A stretch of DNA of 64,000 bases, from assembly GCF_028548475.1 (NCBI RefSeq), contig NZ_JAQQLE010000002.1, positions 248,001-312,000 on the forward strand, in the 5' to 3' direction. The number at the start of each line of letters is the position of its first letter. Position 1 is the first letter of the stretch. Positions 9,347 to 17,461 of the stretch are shown piece by piece. The position numbers and the translations under genes are program-made. The notes under the pieces are model-generated. The model was not told the DNA's origin. It made no database searches and was given only the letters and a program-made list of their open reading frames with translations. This stretch comes from Vogesella margarita (GTDB lineage: Bacteria; Pseudomonadota; Gammaproteobacteria; Burkholderiales; Chromobacteriaceae).

Positions 9347-10241
9347 GTTTGGCACTCCTTGTTTCCATATACATCAGCGGTACCAGCACGGCGACGATGG
9401 TGAACAGCATCATCATCGCGGAGGCGGCACCCACCCCCAGCTGGCCACGGGTAAAGGCGAACTGGTACATGAAGATCGCCGGCACGTCGGACGAATTGCC
9501 CGGGCCGCCGCCGGTCAGCGCCATCACCAGGTCGAAGCTCTTGATGGCGATGTGCGACAGGATCAGCAGCACGCTGAAGAACACCGGACGCAGACTGGGG
9601 ATCAGGATGCGGCGGTAGATGGTCGGCAGCGAGGCGCCATCCACCTGCGCCGCCTTGATGATGGAGTCGTCGATGCCACGCAGGCCGGCGAGGAACAGCG
9701 CCATCACGAAGCCGGAGCTCTGCCACACGCCGGCGATGACCACGGTGTAGATCGCCATGTCGGGATTGACCAGCCAGTCGAAGGTGAAGTCGGTGAAGCC
9801 GAGGTCGACCACCACCTTTTGCAGGCCCATGTCGGGGTTGAGCATCCACTTCCAGGCGGTGCCGGTGACCACGAAGGACAGCGCCATCGGGTACAGGTAG
9901 ACGGTACGCAGCGCGCCTTCGGCGCGGATTTTCTGGTCCAGCAGCACCGCCATCAGCAGGCCGACCAGCAGGCAGAACAGGATGAACAGGCCGCCGAAGA
10001 TGCCAAGGTTGGCCGCAGCGGTCCACCAGCGCTCGTTTTCGAACAGCGCCTGGTATTGCACGACACCGGCCCACTCGTAGCGCGGCATCAGGCGGGACTC
10101 GGTAAACGAGAGCCAGCCAGTCCAGGCGATGAAGCCGTAGACGAAGATCAGGCTGGCCGCCAGCGTTGGCGACAGCACCAGCTTGGGTAGCCAGCGGTCG
10201 GCCAGCGCGCCGAGGCGGCCTTGGGATGAAGATCCGGACAT
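9339..10241 (-). CDS. Sugar ABC transporter permease (MalF/GtsB type)
   Basis: A 300-residue permease with six membrane segments starting at about residue 25 (SPTLAASLIFVYGFIAW) and the EAA loop DDSIIKAAQVDGASLPTIYRR. AAGGAAT precedes the ATG. It pairs with the downstream permease to form the channel of a sugar importer; the binding-protein gene is 110 bases upstream, separated by a hairpin. A copy of the dispersed motif (10008-10017) is embedded in codons for AANLG. Confidence 0.9.
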   Translation of the reverse strand: MSGSSSQGRLGALADRWLPKLVLSPTLAASLIFVYGFIAWTGWLSFTESRLMPRYEWAGVVQYQALFENERWWTAAANLGIFGGLFILFCLLVGLLMAVLLDQKIRAEGALRTVYLYPMALSFVVTGTAWKWMLNPDMGLQKVVVDLGFTDFTFDWLVNPDMAIYTVVIAGVWQSSGFVMALFLAGLRGIDDSIIKAAQVDGASLPTIYRRILIPSLRPVFFSVLLILSHIAIKSFDLVMALTGGGPGNSSDVPAIFMYQFAFTRGQLGVGAASAMMMLFTIVAVLVPLMYMETRSAKRV

Positions 10242-10310
10242 GATGATTCCTTGCTGTCTCGGTACAAAAACACGGTGGCCGCTCCGCCCGCCCGGGGCGG
10301 ACCGGTCAGA

Positions 10311-10331
10311 CCGGCGGCAGCTTGCCGCCGG
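10311..10331. other. Hairpin between binding-protein and permease genes
   Basis: CCGGCGGCA and its inverse around a 3-base loop. There is no T-run, so it is more likely an mRNA 3'-end stabiliser or partial attenuator that allows more binding protein than permease to be made, a common device in ABC operons. Confidence 0.6.
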
Positions 10332-10351
10332 TACCGCGGATCACACGCTGC

Positions 10352-11596
10352 TTAGCGCACGGCGCCGGCACGGGCCAGACGTTCGGTGGCCTGTTGCGCG
10401 GTCATGTTCGAGTTCATGAACTGCGAGATCACGTCCACCATCGCGCCTTCGGTGGCGGACGGCATCGCCATCTTGTGGGCGAAGCTCGGCACCAGCTTGC
10501 CACCCTTGGAGGCGGCGCTCATGTCGAAGCTGGACTTCTTCGCGCAGTCGTCGAACTTGGCCATCGGCGTGTCGAGACGGGCAGGGATCGAGCCCTTGTT
10601 GAGGTTGAACACTTCCTGGAATGCCGGGCTCATCACGGTGGCGGCCAGCTTGGCCTGGGCCTGCACCGCGGCCGGGTTTTTCTGCTGGAACATCGCCAGG
10701 CTGTCGATGTTGAAGGTGAACGCGTTCTGGGTGCCCGGTGCATCTGTGCAGATGAAGTCCTTGCCCGGTACCTTGCCGGCGGCGGTGAATTCACCCTTCG
10801 CCCAGTCGCCCATGAACTGCATGCCGGCCTTGCCGTTGATCACCATGGCGGTGGCCAGGTTCCAGTCGCGGCCGGCGGCGCCCTTGTCGATGTAGGTCTT
10901 CACCTTGCCCAGGGTCTCGAACACCTTGACGGTGGTCGGGCCGGCGAGGGTGGCCTTGTCCAGCTTCACGAACGCCTTGTTGTAGTAGTCGGCACCGCCC
11001 ACGCCCAGCGCCACCGATTCGAACAGGGTGGCGTCCTGCCACGGCTGGCCGCCGTGGGCGATAGGCTGGATGCCGGCCTTCTTCAGCTTGTCGGCGGCGA
11101 CAAAGAATTCCGGCCAGGTCTTCGGTACGGTGGCGCCGGCCTTCTTGAACGCTTCCGGGTTGGCCCACAGCCAGTTCACGCGGTGCACGTTGACCGGCGC
11201 GGCCACGTACTTGCCCTTGTACTTCATCACGCGGCTGACCACCGGCGGCAGCTGCTTGTCCCAGTTGCCAGCGCGGGCCACTGCGTCGATGTCGGCCAAC
11301 ACGCCTTCGGCGCCCCACTCCTGGATTGCCGGGCCCTTGATCTGGGCGGCGGTCGGCGGGTTGCCGGATACCACGCGCGTCTTCAGCGCGGTCATCGCGT
11401 TGTCACCGCCGCCACCGGCGACGGCAAAATCCTTCCACGTCACGCCCTGGGCGCTCATCATCTTCTTCAGTTCGGCGACGGATTTGGCTTCGCCACCGGA
11501 GGTCCACCAGTGCAGGACTTCCACGTCGGCGGCCTGGGCGGCAACAGGGAACAGGCTGGCTGCCAGCACGGCCGCGCTCAGACGTTTCAGTTTCAT
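10352..11596 (-). CDS. Sugar ABC transporter substrate-binding protein (GtsA-like)
   Basis: A 414-residue periplasmic binding protein. The start MKLKRLSAAVLAASL is fixed by AGAAGGAGAG directly upstream and by the signal peptide, cleaved after AAQA (residue 22). The mature protein opens ADVEVLHWWTSGGEAKSV, typical of cluster B sugar-binding proteins, and is close in style to the Pseudomonas glucose-binding protein GtsA, including the AGGGGDNAMTALKTRVVSGNPP and HGGQPWQDATLFESVAL segments. It is first in the order binding protein, two permeases, ATPase, aldo/keto reductase. Glucose is the likeliest ligand, by analogy and because the Entner-Doudoroff genes lie 8 kb away. Confidence 0.9.
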   Translation of the reverse strand: MKLKRLSAAVLAASLFPVAAQAADVEVLHWWTSGGEAKSVAELKKMMSAQGVTWKDFAVAGGGGDNAMTALKTRVVSGNPPTAAQIKGPAIQEWGAEGVLADIDAVARAGNWDKQLPPVVSRVMKYKGKYVAAPVNVHRVNWLWANPEAFKKAGATVPKTWPEFFVAADKLKKAGIQPIAHGGQPWQDATLFESVALGVGGADYYNKAFVKLDKATLAGPTTVKVFETLGKVKTYIDKGAAGRDWNLATAMVINGKAGMQFMGDWAKGEFTAAGKVPGKDFICTDAPGTQNAFTFNIDSLAMFQQKNPAAVQAQAKLAATVMSPAFQEVFNLNKGSIPARLDTPMAKFDDCAKKSSFDMSAASKGGKLVPSFAHKMAMPSATEGAMVDVISQFMNSNMTAQQATERLARAGAVR

Positions 11597-11843
11597 AACT
11601 CTCTCCTTCTGTAGTTGTGATGTCCGCAGGGATTTTTTTGTGATGCGGATGATCGTGTCCCGGCGGCAGCACTCCCAAAACGGGGCGGCGCACAGGATTG
11701 ACTGCACTATAGCGGGGACTTAGTAAGTTTTGTGTAAGGATTTGGTGGGAATGGCGTAAGGAAGTGAACGCGGATCGTGCACCGCGTCATGACATCGGCG
11801 AAAGGCTCGTGTTTGCAGGCAGAATGGTTTGTTGCGATGCACC
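11597..11843 (-). promoter_or_regulatory. Leader/promoter region of the sugar ABC operon
   Basis: About 250 bases between the kinase terminator and the binding-protein start. On the minus strand TATAGT (11706-11711) is a good -10 candidate about 110 bases before the ATG; no convincing -35 is seen, which would suit an activator-dependent promoter. No gene is present here. Confidence 0.35.
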
Positions 11844-11900
11844 AAAAAACGGCGCTGTAGTGTGTCAACTACACACGCGGCCAATTGGCGGCGCCGTTTT
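11844..11900 (-). terminator. Branched terminator overlapping the kinase stop codon
   Basis: On the minus strand, AAAACGGCGC (11891-11900) pairs with GCGCCGTTTT (11846-11855), followed by a T-run. Inside it TGTAGT and ACTACA (11856-11873) and a GGCCAATTGGC-like segment form further small stems, so the RNA can fold as a branched structure. The kinase TAA stop at 11899 lies inside the outer stem. Confidence 0.75.
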
Positions 11901-13317
11901 AGTGCGGCAACAACGTGAAATCGACGCTGGCGACCAGGCCGTGCGGCGGGTTGTCGGACAGCTCGATGCGGGTGTGATGGCGGCGCGCGATCTCCTGCAC
12001 GATGGCGAGGCCAAGGCCGCAGCCCTTGCCCTGGCCTTCGGCGCGGCCGCGGTAGAAGCGGGCGAACACCTGCTCGCGCTCGCTCTCGGCAATGCCGGGG
12101 CCGTTGTCGCACACCTGCAGCGTCACCGTGCCGGCACCGCGCAGCAGCTTGACGGTGACCTCGCCGCCGGGCGGCGTGTACTGGATGGCGTTGTCGATCA
12201 GGTTGGCCAGCAGCTCGCGCAGCAGGCCGCCGTGGCCGGCGACCGGCAGCGCATCGTCGGCGGCCTCCAGGCCGAGGTCGATATCGCGCGCCAGCGCCAG
12301 CGGCACCGCCTCGCTGGTGACCTCGCGCGCCAGCTGGCGCAGGTCCAGCGCCGCCAGCTGCAGCCCGGCCTCCGGCTCGGCACGCGCCAGCGCCAGCAGC
12401 TGGTTGATCAGGCGGATGGAGCGCGCGACGCTGGTTTCCACCTGCAGCAGCTGGCGGCTGGCGCTGGCGACATCCGGCGGCGTGGCGGCCAGCTCGGCGC
12501 GCACCAGCTCGCTCTGCGATTTCAGCCCCGCCAGCGGCGTGCGCAGCTGGTGGGCTGCGTCGGCGATGAAGCGGCGCTGCTGCGCCACCTGGCCGTCGAC
12601 CTCGTGCAGCAGCTCGTTGATGGCGCGCGCCAGTGCGCGCACCTCGGACGGCGCGTTGTCGATCTCGATCGGCGCCAGGTCGCGCGGCGAGCGGTTTTCC
12701 ACGCTGCGGCGCAGGTGGCGCAGCGGCGACAGGCCGCGACTGATGCCGGCCCAGACCAGCACGCTGGTCAGCAGCATCACCGCCAGCAGCGGCAGGCCCA
12801 TGTCGCGCAGGATCTTGCGCGCCAGCTCGGCGTTCAGCGCCCGGCTTTTCGCCACCTGCACCAGCATCAGCTCCGGCCGCTCCGGGGTGCCGGCCGGCAG
12901 GTACAGCGCGGCGACACGCACCTCCAGCCGCTTGATGCGGCCATCGTAGAAGAAGGTTTCCCCCGGCTTGCGCTGCAGGCTGGCCGGCGGTCGCGGCATC
13001 GCCGGCTCGCCGAGCAGGAACGCCTCCGGTGGCGAGCTGACCATGTAGTAGATGCGGTCGTCCGGATCCTGCTCCAGGATCTCGCGCGCCGCCTGCGGGA
13101 AGTCGATGTAGAAGCCGTTGCCGAACGGTTTCACCTGCCGCGCCAGCGCGCGCGAGGACTTGGCCAGCGAACGGTCGATGACCTCGCTGGCGTAGCTCAT
13201 CGCCATGCTGTGCGCGAGGAAGGCGGCGCCCAGCCACAGCACCAGCTGCGGCAGCAGCAGCCACAGCAGCAGCTGGCGGCGCAGCGACAGCTGGCGGGCG
13301 GCGGGTGGCGTACTCAT
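11899..13317 (-). CDS. Two-component sensor histidine kinase (TctE/GtrS-like)
   Basis: A 472-residue membrane kinase: membrane helices at about 16-36 and 174-192 enclose a periplasmic sensor of about 135 residues, then HAMP, a HisKA domain with phospho-accepting H256 in DAAHQLRTPL, and an HATPase domain with N box (LLANLIDNAIQYTP), G1 (DNGPGI) and G2 (GCGLGLAIV). The DRSLAKSSRALARQV helix after the first membrane segment matches the 2CSK_N sensors of TctE-type kinases. GAAGG plus the dispersed motif forms its ribosome-binding site, the motif's last A being the A of the ATG (13317). It follows its response regulator by 11 bases. Confidence 0.9.
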   Translation of the reverse strand: MSTPPAARQLSLRRQLLLWLLLPQLVLWLGAAFLAHSMAMSYASEVIDRSLAKSSRALARQVKPFGNGFYIDFPQAAREILEQDPDDRIYYMVSSPPEAFLLGEPAMPRPPASLQRKPGETFFYDGRIKRLEVRVAALYLPAGTPERPELMLVQVAKSRALNAELARKILRDMGLPLLAVMLLTSVLVWAGISRGLSPLRHLRRSVENRSPRDLAPIEIDNAPSEVRALARAINELLHEVDGQVAQQRRFIADAAHQLRTPLAGLKSQSELVRAELAATPPDVASASRQLLQVETSVARSIRLINQLLALARAEPEAGLQLAALDLRQLAREVTSEAVPLALARDIDLGLEAADDALPVAGHGGLLRELLANLIDNAIQYTPPGGEVTVKLLRGAGTVTLQVCDNGPGIAESEREQVFARFYRGRAEGQGKGCGLGLAIVQEIARRHHTRIELSDNPPHGLVASVDFTLLPH

Positions 13318-13328
13318 GCGGCCAACCT

Positions 13329-14009
13329 TCAGGCGGCGTCGCTGATGGCCAGCAGGTAGCCCAGCCCGCGCACCGCGCGGATGCCGACGCCGCTGCCATC
13401 CAGCTTCTTGCGCAGGCGGTGCACGTACACCTCCACCGCGTTGGCGCCGACCTCCTCGCCATCACCGGACAGCTCTCCGGCGATCTGCTCCTTGGTCACC
13501 ACGCGGTCGGCATGGGCCATCAGGATGTCGAGCAGCTGCAGTTCGCGTGCCGACAATTCCAGCGCCTGCTGCCCGCACCATGCGCGTTGGCCGCCGCGAT
13601 CCAGGCGCAGGCGGCCGAAGTGCAGCTCGTCGCGCACGTTGTCGGCGACGCGGTGGCGGCGCAGCAGTGCGCGGATGCGCGCCTCCAGTTCCGGGAATTC
13701 GAAGGGCTTGACCAGGTAGTCGTCGGCGCCGGCGTCCAGCCCGGCGACGCGGTCTTCCATGCTGTCCAGCGCGGTCAGCAGCAGGATGGGCAGTGCCGGC
13801 TTGTGCACGCGCACGTTGCGCAGCACCTGCAGGCCGCTCTGGCCGGGCAGGCCGATATCGAGGATCACCGCGTCGAACGGTTCGGCCAGCAAGTGCCGCT
13901 GTGCGGCGAGGCCGTCGGCGGCGTGGCTGACGCTGAAGCCGAGCTGGCCGAGGCGGGTGAGCAGGGCATCGGCAAGGACGGCGTCGTCTTCGGCTAGGAA
14001 CAGTTTCAT
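13329..14009 (-). CDS. OmpR-family response regulator (TctD/GltR-like)
   Basis: A 226-residue DNA-binding response regulator. The receiver domain has acidic pocket E7/D8/D9 region, phospho-acceptor D51, T79 and K101; residues 130-226 form the winged-helix OmpR domain (ELQLLDILMAHADRVVTKEQI ... VYVHRLRKKLDGSG). The start MKLFLAEDDAVL is chosen as the standard receiver start; an ATG 9 codons earlier is possible, and neither has a strong ribosome-binding site. It forms an operon with the downstream kinase. The pair precedes the sugar ABC operon and follows the TRAP operon on the same strand, so both are candidate targets. Confidence 0.9.
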   Translation of the reverse strand: MKLFLAEDDAVLADALLTRLGQLGFSVSHAADGLAAQRHLLAEPFDAVILDIGLPGQSGLQVLRNVRVHKPALPILLLTALDSMEDRVAGLDAGADDYLVKPFEFPELEARIRALLRRHRVADNVRDELHFGRLRLDRGGQRAWCGQQALELSARELQLLDILMAHADRVVTKEQIAGELSGDGEEVGANAVEVYVHRLRKKLDGSGVGIRAVRGLGYLLAISDAA

Positions 14010-14075
14010 GGGGCATCCGGCGGCGGACAGGGACAAGCCGTGATGTTAGAAGCTCGCGCCGGCTTTGGCGAGGGG

Positions 14076-14104
14076 AAAGGTTGGCCGCACTGCGGCCAAC
14101 CTTT
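14076..14104 (-). terminator. Terminator built from an inverted GTTGGCCGCA pair
   Basis: AAAGGTTGGCCGCA (14076-14089) and its exact inverse (14091-14104) are separated by one base, giving a 14-bp perfect stem (the loop opens from the centre). It lies directly 3' of dctM and ends the TRAP operon. Both arms contain the dispersed 10-mer. Confidence 0.8.
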
Positions 14105-14143
14105 GTCATGTCCGCCCGGAAGGGAGGGCGGAAGGCGGGGGAC

Positions 14144-15427
14144 TTACATCATGCCTAGGGTCTTGGGCAGCCACAGCGAGACCATCGGCACGTAGGTGAC
14201 CAGCACCAGGAAGGCGAGCATGGTCAGTAGCCACGGCCACACCGCCACCGTCAGCTCGGTGATGCCCATCTTGGTGATGCCGGAGGCGACGTACAGGTTC
14301 AGGCCCACCGGCGGATGGCACATGCCGACTTCCATGTTGACCACGATCAGGATGCCGAAGTGCACCGGGTCGATGCCCAGCGCCACCGCCACCGGGAACA
14401 GGATGGGCGCGAAGATCAGCACGATGGACGCCGGTTCCATCACGTTACCGGCCAGCAGCAGGATGATGTTCACCACCAGCAGGAAGGCGATCGGGCCGAG
14501 GCCGGCGTCGATCAGCCAGCCGGCCATCGCCTGCGGGATGCCTTCGCTGGTCATCAGGAAGGAGAACAGCACCGCGTTGGTGATGATGTACAGCAGCATC
14601 GCCGACATGCTGGCCGAATCGAGCAGCACCTTGGGCACCTGCTTCAGCGTCAGGTCCTTGTACACGAACACGGCGACGATGAAGGCGTATACCGCGGACA
14701 TGGCGGCGGCCTCGGTCGGGGTGAAGATGCCGGTATAGATGCCGCCGATCACCACCACGATCAGGAACAGGCCCCACATCGATTCGCGGAACGCGTGCAG
14801 GCGCTGACGGAGCGAGGCCTTGGGCAGGCGCGGATAGCCGAACTTGCGCGCGCGATACCAGGTGGTGAGGCCCAGCAGGCTTGCCAGCATCAGGCCCGGG
14901 ATGACACCGGCCATGAACAGCTGGCCCACCGAGGTGTTGGTCGCCACCGAGTACATCACCATCGCAATCGACGGCGGGATCAGGATGCCCAGCGCGCCGG
15001 AGGTGGTGATCACGCCGGCGCCGAAGTCACGCGGGAAGCCCTGCTTCACCATCGCCGGCAGCAGGATGGAGCCGATGGCCACCACGCAGGCCGGGCTGGA
15101 ACCGGACACGGCGGCAAACAGCGCGCAGGCGATCACGCCGGCAAGGCCGAGGCCGCCGTGCCAGTGGCCGACCATGGACGAGGCGAAGTTGATCATGCGC
15201 CGCGCCACCCCGCCGTGGGTGAGGAAGTTGCCGGCGAGGATGAAGAACGGAATGGCCATGATCTCGAACTTCTCGATGCCGGTGAACAGCTTCAGCGCCA
15301 CCGCCTCGATCGGCACCTCGGTCATGGTGAACAAAAAAGTCAGCACGGTCAGGCCGAGCGAGATGGAGATCGGCATGCCGGTCAGCATCAGCACCAGCAG
15401 CAGGGTGAAAATGATGAGGGCGCTCAT
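14144..15427 (-). CDS. dctM: TRAP transporter large membrane subunit
   Basis: A 427-residue integral membrane protein of the DctM/DedA-like TRAP family with about 12 hydrophobic segments; GNFLTHGGVARRMINFASSMVG and the glycine-rich GSSPACVVAIGSILLPAMVKQGF are family landmarks. It is the transport subunit that drives sodium-dependent uptake of organic acids. Its ATG overlaps the dctQ stop by four bases (ATGA), and the gene ends the dctPQM operon before an inverted-motif terminator. Confidence 0.93.
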   Translation of the reverse strand: MSALIIFTLLLVLMLTGMPISISLGLTVLTFLFTMTEVPIEAVALKLFTGIEKFEIMAIPFFILAGNFLTHGGVARRMINFASSMVGHWHGGLGLAGVIACALFAAVSGSSPACVVAIGSILLPAMVKQGFPRDFGAGVITTSGALGILIPPSIAMVMYSVATNTSVGQLFMAGVIPGLMLASLLGLTTWYRARKFGYPRLPKASLRQRLHAFRESMWGLFLIVVVIGGIYTGIFTPTEAAAMSAVYAFIVAVFVYKDLTLKQVPKVLLDSASMSAMLLYIITNAVLFSFLMTSEGIPQAMAGWLIDAGLGPIAFLLVVNIILLLAGNVMEPASIVLIFAPILFPVAVALGIDPVHFGILIVVNMEVGMCHPPVGLNLYVASGITKMGITELTVAVWPWLLTMLAFLVLVTYVPMVSLWLPKTLGMM

Positions 15428-16035
15428 TGCTTGCCTCCTTTGTGGCTGATGTCGTGCGGATGCAGGTTGTCGTCCAGGGCGTACCAGTTGCTGTCCTCGG
15501 CCACGTCGTCCATGCCTTCAACGTGGGTGTGGTCGTGCTTGGGCAGCTCGCCGCTCCTGATGAAGTTCCAGGTGACCTGCAGGAAACGGAAGCACATCAG
15601 GTAGGAGCCGCAAGGCACCGCGAGGTAGACCAGCCACATCGGGATTTCCAGATCCACCGAGGTCTGGTCGGTATGGGCGATTTCCCAGACAAAGGCCGCG
15701 CCCAGGGTGCCGACGATGCCGGTGAACAGCGCACCGGCCAGGAGGCCGATCACGATGAACTTGGCGCGGTTCTGGTCGGACAGTTTGTTGACCAGCACGT
15801 CGACGCCGACGTGGATGCCGGTGCGCACGCCGTAGGCGGCGCCGAATTTGGCCATCCACACGAACAGGTAGATGGTCAGCTCCTGCGCCCACGACATGTG
15901 GATGCCGCCCAGCAGCGGTTGCAGCAGGCTGACCCCGCTGCCGTAGCGATGGACGACGGCCACAAAGGTGATCAGCGTGGCGGCGGCCATCAGGGTGGCG
16001 ATCAGCCACTCTTCAAGATGATCCAGAAATTTCAC
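15424..16035 (-). CDS. dctQ: TRAP transporter small membrane subunit
   Basis: A 203-residue four-helix DctQ protein that partners DctM. It starts with GTG (16035), 6 bases after GGAGA. The conserved WAQELTIYLFVWMAKFGAAYGVRTGIHVGVD region (around residues 49-79) is typical. The C-terminal 45 residues are hydrophilic and histidine/aspartate-rich (KHDHTHVEG, LHPHDISHKGGKQ), longer than usual and perhaps metal-binding, which is speculation. Confidence 0.9.
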   Translation of the reverse strand: MKFLDHLEEWLIATLMAAATLITFVAVVHRYGSGVSLLQPLLGGIHMSWAQELTIYLFVWMAKFGAAYGVRTGIHVGVDVLVNKLSDQNRAKFIVIGLLAGALFTGIVGTLGAAFVWEIAHTDQTSVDLEIPMWLVYLAVPCGSYLMCFRFLQVTWNFIRSGELPKHDHTHVEGMDDVAEDSNWYALDDNLHPHDISHKGGKQ

Positions 16036-16063
16036 TTGAGTCTCCGCAAAGGTCGGGAATGAA

Positions 16064-16084
16064 AAGAGGGGCTGCGCCCCTCTT
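16064..16084. other. Hairpin between dctP and dctQ
   Basis: AAGAGGGGC and its inverse around a 3-base loop, without a following T-run on the minus strand. Probably an mRNA-processing or partial-termination element that raises binding-protein levels relative to the membrane subunits. Confidence 0.6.
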
Positions 16085-16105
16085 GCACGCAGGCGGTGGT
16101 GCCGC

Positions 16106-17098
16106 TTACTTGGCGACGGCCGCCTTGACCGAATTGATCATGGCCATGCCGATGCGGGGGGCAATCTCGTTCTGTACCGACTGCATGGCGCTGACCCACT
16201 GGGCTTTTTCCGCCGGTGTCGGGTCGTAGAACTGGATCTTGCCGGAGGCCTTCATCCTGGAATAAGCCAGCGCCGTATCTTTCTCGGCGACCTGGTCGTT
16301 GTACAGGGTGGCGTCTTTCATCGCGCCCTCCAGAATGGTGCGGATGTCGGGCGGCAGCTTGTCCCAGAACGGCTTGTTCACCACGACGGCGTAGCCGCTG
16401 TACGAGTGCTTGGTGTTGACGGCGTATTTCTGCACTTCGTACTGCTTCTGGGTGTAGAGGTTGGAGACGTTGCTGTCGCCGCCGTCCACCACGCCGGTCT
16501 GCATCGCCTGGTAGACCTCGCCCAGCGACATGGTCTGCGGCATGGCGCCGACCGACTGCACGATGGCCTGGTTGACCTTGGACGAGTTGATGCGGATCTT
16601 CAGGCCCTTCATGTCGGCCGGGGTGCGCAGCGGCTTGTTGGCGCTGAACACGCGGAAGCCGTTGTCCCAGAAGGCCAGGCCTTTCATGTTGCGCGCCTCC
16701 AGCTTTTGCAGCAGGCTCTGGCCGACCTGGCCGCGCGTGACCTTGTGTACCTGGTCCTCGTTCATGAACAGGTAGGGCACGTCGAAGACCTCGAATTCCT
16801 TCAGCCCCATCGGGCCGAACTTGCTGGTGGTCGGTGCCAGCATCTGTACCGAACCCATCTGCAGCGCTTCCAGCTCTTCCTTGTCCTTGTACAGCTGGCT
16901 GTTCGGGAAGATCACCACCTTGACGCGGCCCTTGGTGCGCTCTTCCGCCAGTTTCTTGAAGTACTCCGCCGCCTGGCCTTTCGGGGTGTCGGTGGCGACG
17001 ACGTGGCTGAACTTGATCTGGATCGGATCGGCGGCGATGGCGGCAGTGGCGGTGCCCAGCATTACGGCAGCGGCGATGGGGGTAAGCAGATGCTTCAT
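16106..17098 (-). CDS. dctP: TRAP transporter substrate-binding protein
   Basis: A 330-residue periplasmic DctP-family binding protein with a signal peptide cleaved near AAIA (residue 22). The family core is present: IKFSHVVATDTPKGQAAEYFKKLAEE, the arginine in LKIRINSSKVN that binds the substrate carboxylate, and VDGGDSNVSNLY. Such proteins deliver C4-dicarboxylates, keto acids, sugar acids or aconitate-like tricarboxylates. The ligand here is not defined by sequence; the neighbouring PrpF/GalD-type isomerase and TctDE-like sensor hint at a tricarboxylate or unsaturated dicarboxylate. Confidence 0.92.
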   Translation of the reverse strand: MKHLLTPIAAAVMLGTATAAIAADPIQIKFSHVVATDTPKGQAAEYFKKLAEERTKGRVKVVIFPNSQLYKDKEELEALQMGSVQMLAPTTSKFGPMGLKEFEVFDVPYLFMNEDQVHKVTRGQVGQSLLQKLEARNMKGLAFWDNGFRVFSANKPLRTPADMKGLKIRINSSKVNQAIVQSVGAMPQTMSLGEVYQAMQTGVVDGGDSNVSNLYTQKQYEVQKYAVNTKHSYSGYAVVVNKPFWDKLPPDIRTILEGAMKDATLYNDQVAEKDTALAYSRMKASGKIQFYDPTPAEKAQWVSAMQSVQNEIAPRIGMAMINSVKAAVAK

Positions 17099-17204
17099 GG
17101 TGTTGTCTCCTGTTGTGTCGGGATGGTCAGGTGGCGGGCGCCGTTTGTGGCATGGCAGCCTGGCTGACGATCTGACTTTATTGTGGTGACGAATCGCTAT
17201 TTTG

Positions 17205-17255
17205 TTAAATGCATTATTGTCTGCAATTGATTACTTTGTTGCATTAGTGCAGTGG
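17205..17255. promoter_or_regulatory. Candidate LysR operator between dctP and its regulator
   Basis: An AT-rich stretch holds four TGCA words at 17210, 17222, 17240 and 17248, arranged as two inverted pairs (TGCATtagTGCA style). The T-N11-A dyad pattern suits binding by the divergently encoded LysR protein, with the dctP promoter in the adjacent AT-rich DNA (17175-17215). Confidence 0.45.
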
Positions 17256-17310
17256 GGGATCGTGACGGCCGGGGCTCGCGGCGCCCGCCGTCGAAGGCGG
17301 GGATGGCAAA

Positions 17311-17336
17311 AAAATACGCCACCGACCGGGTGGCGT
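17311..17336 (-). terminator. Minus-strand terminator in the dctP-lysR intergenic region
   Basis: ACGCCACC pairs with GGTGGCGT (17316-17323 with 17329-17336) and is followed on the minus strand by an uninterrupted T-run. It lies upstream of the dctP promoter area and may insulate the operon from antisense transcription. The surrounding 363-base gap has no gene. Confidence 0.6.
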
Positions 17337-17461
17337 CCAAAACTGGGAATCGGCTGCCGCCGCCGGCTGGCTGGTGCAGGCGGCGGCAGCGACGGCGCAG
17401 TTTGTTTGCTGGCCGTTTTGCAGTAAAGTAAATTTATCTTGCTGATCTATGAGAATTTGTC

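Noticed and set aside
11856-11873. TGTAGT-N6-ACTACA as a third HexR operator before the sugar ABC operon
   Set aside because: The half-sites look right, but the spacer is 6 instead of 3 and the segment is part of the kinase terminator stem, which explains it better.
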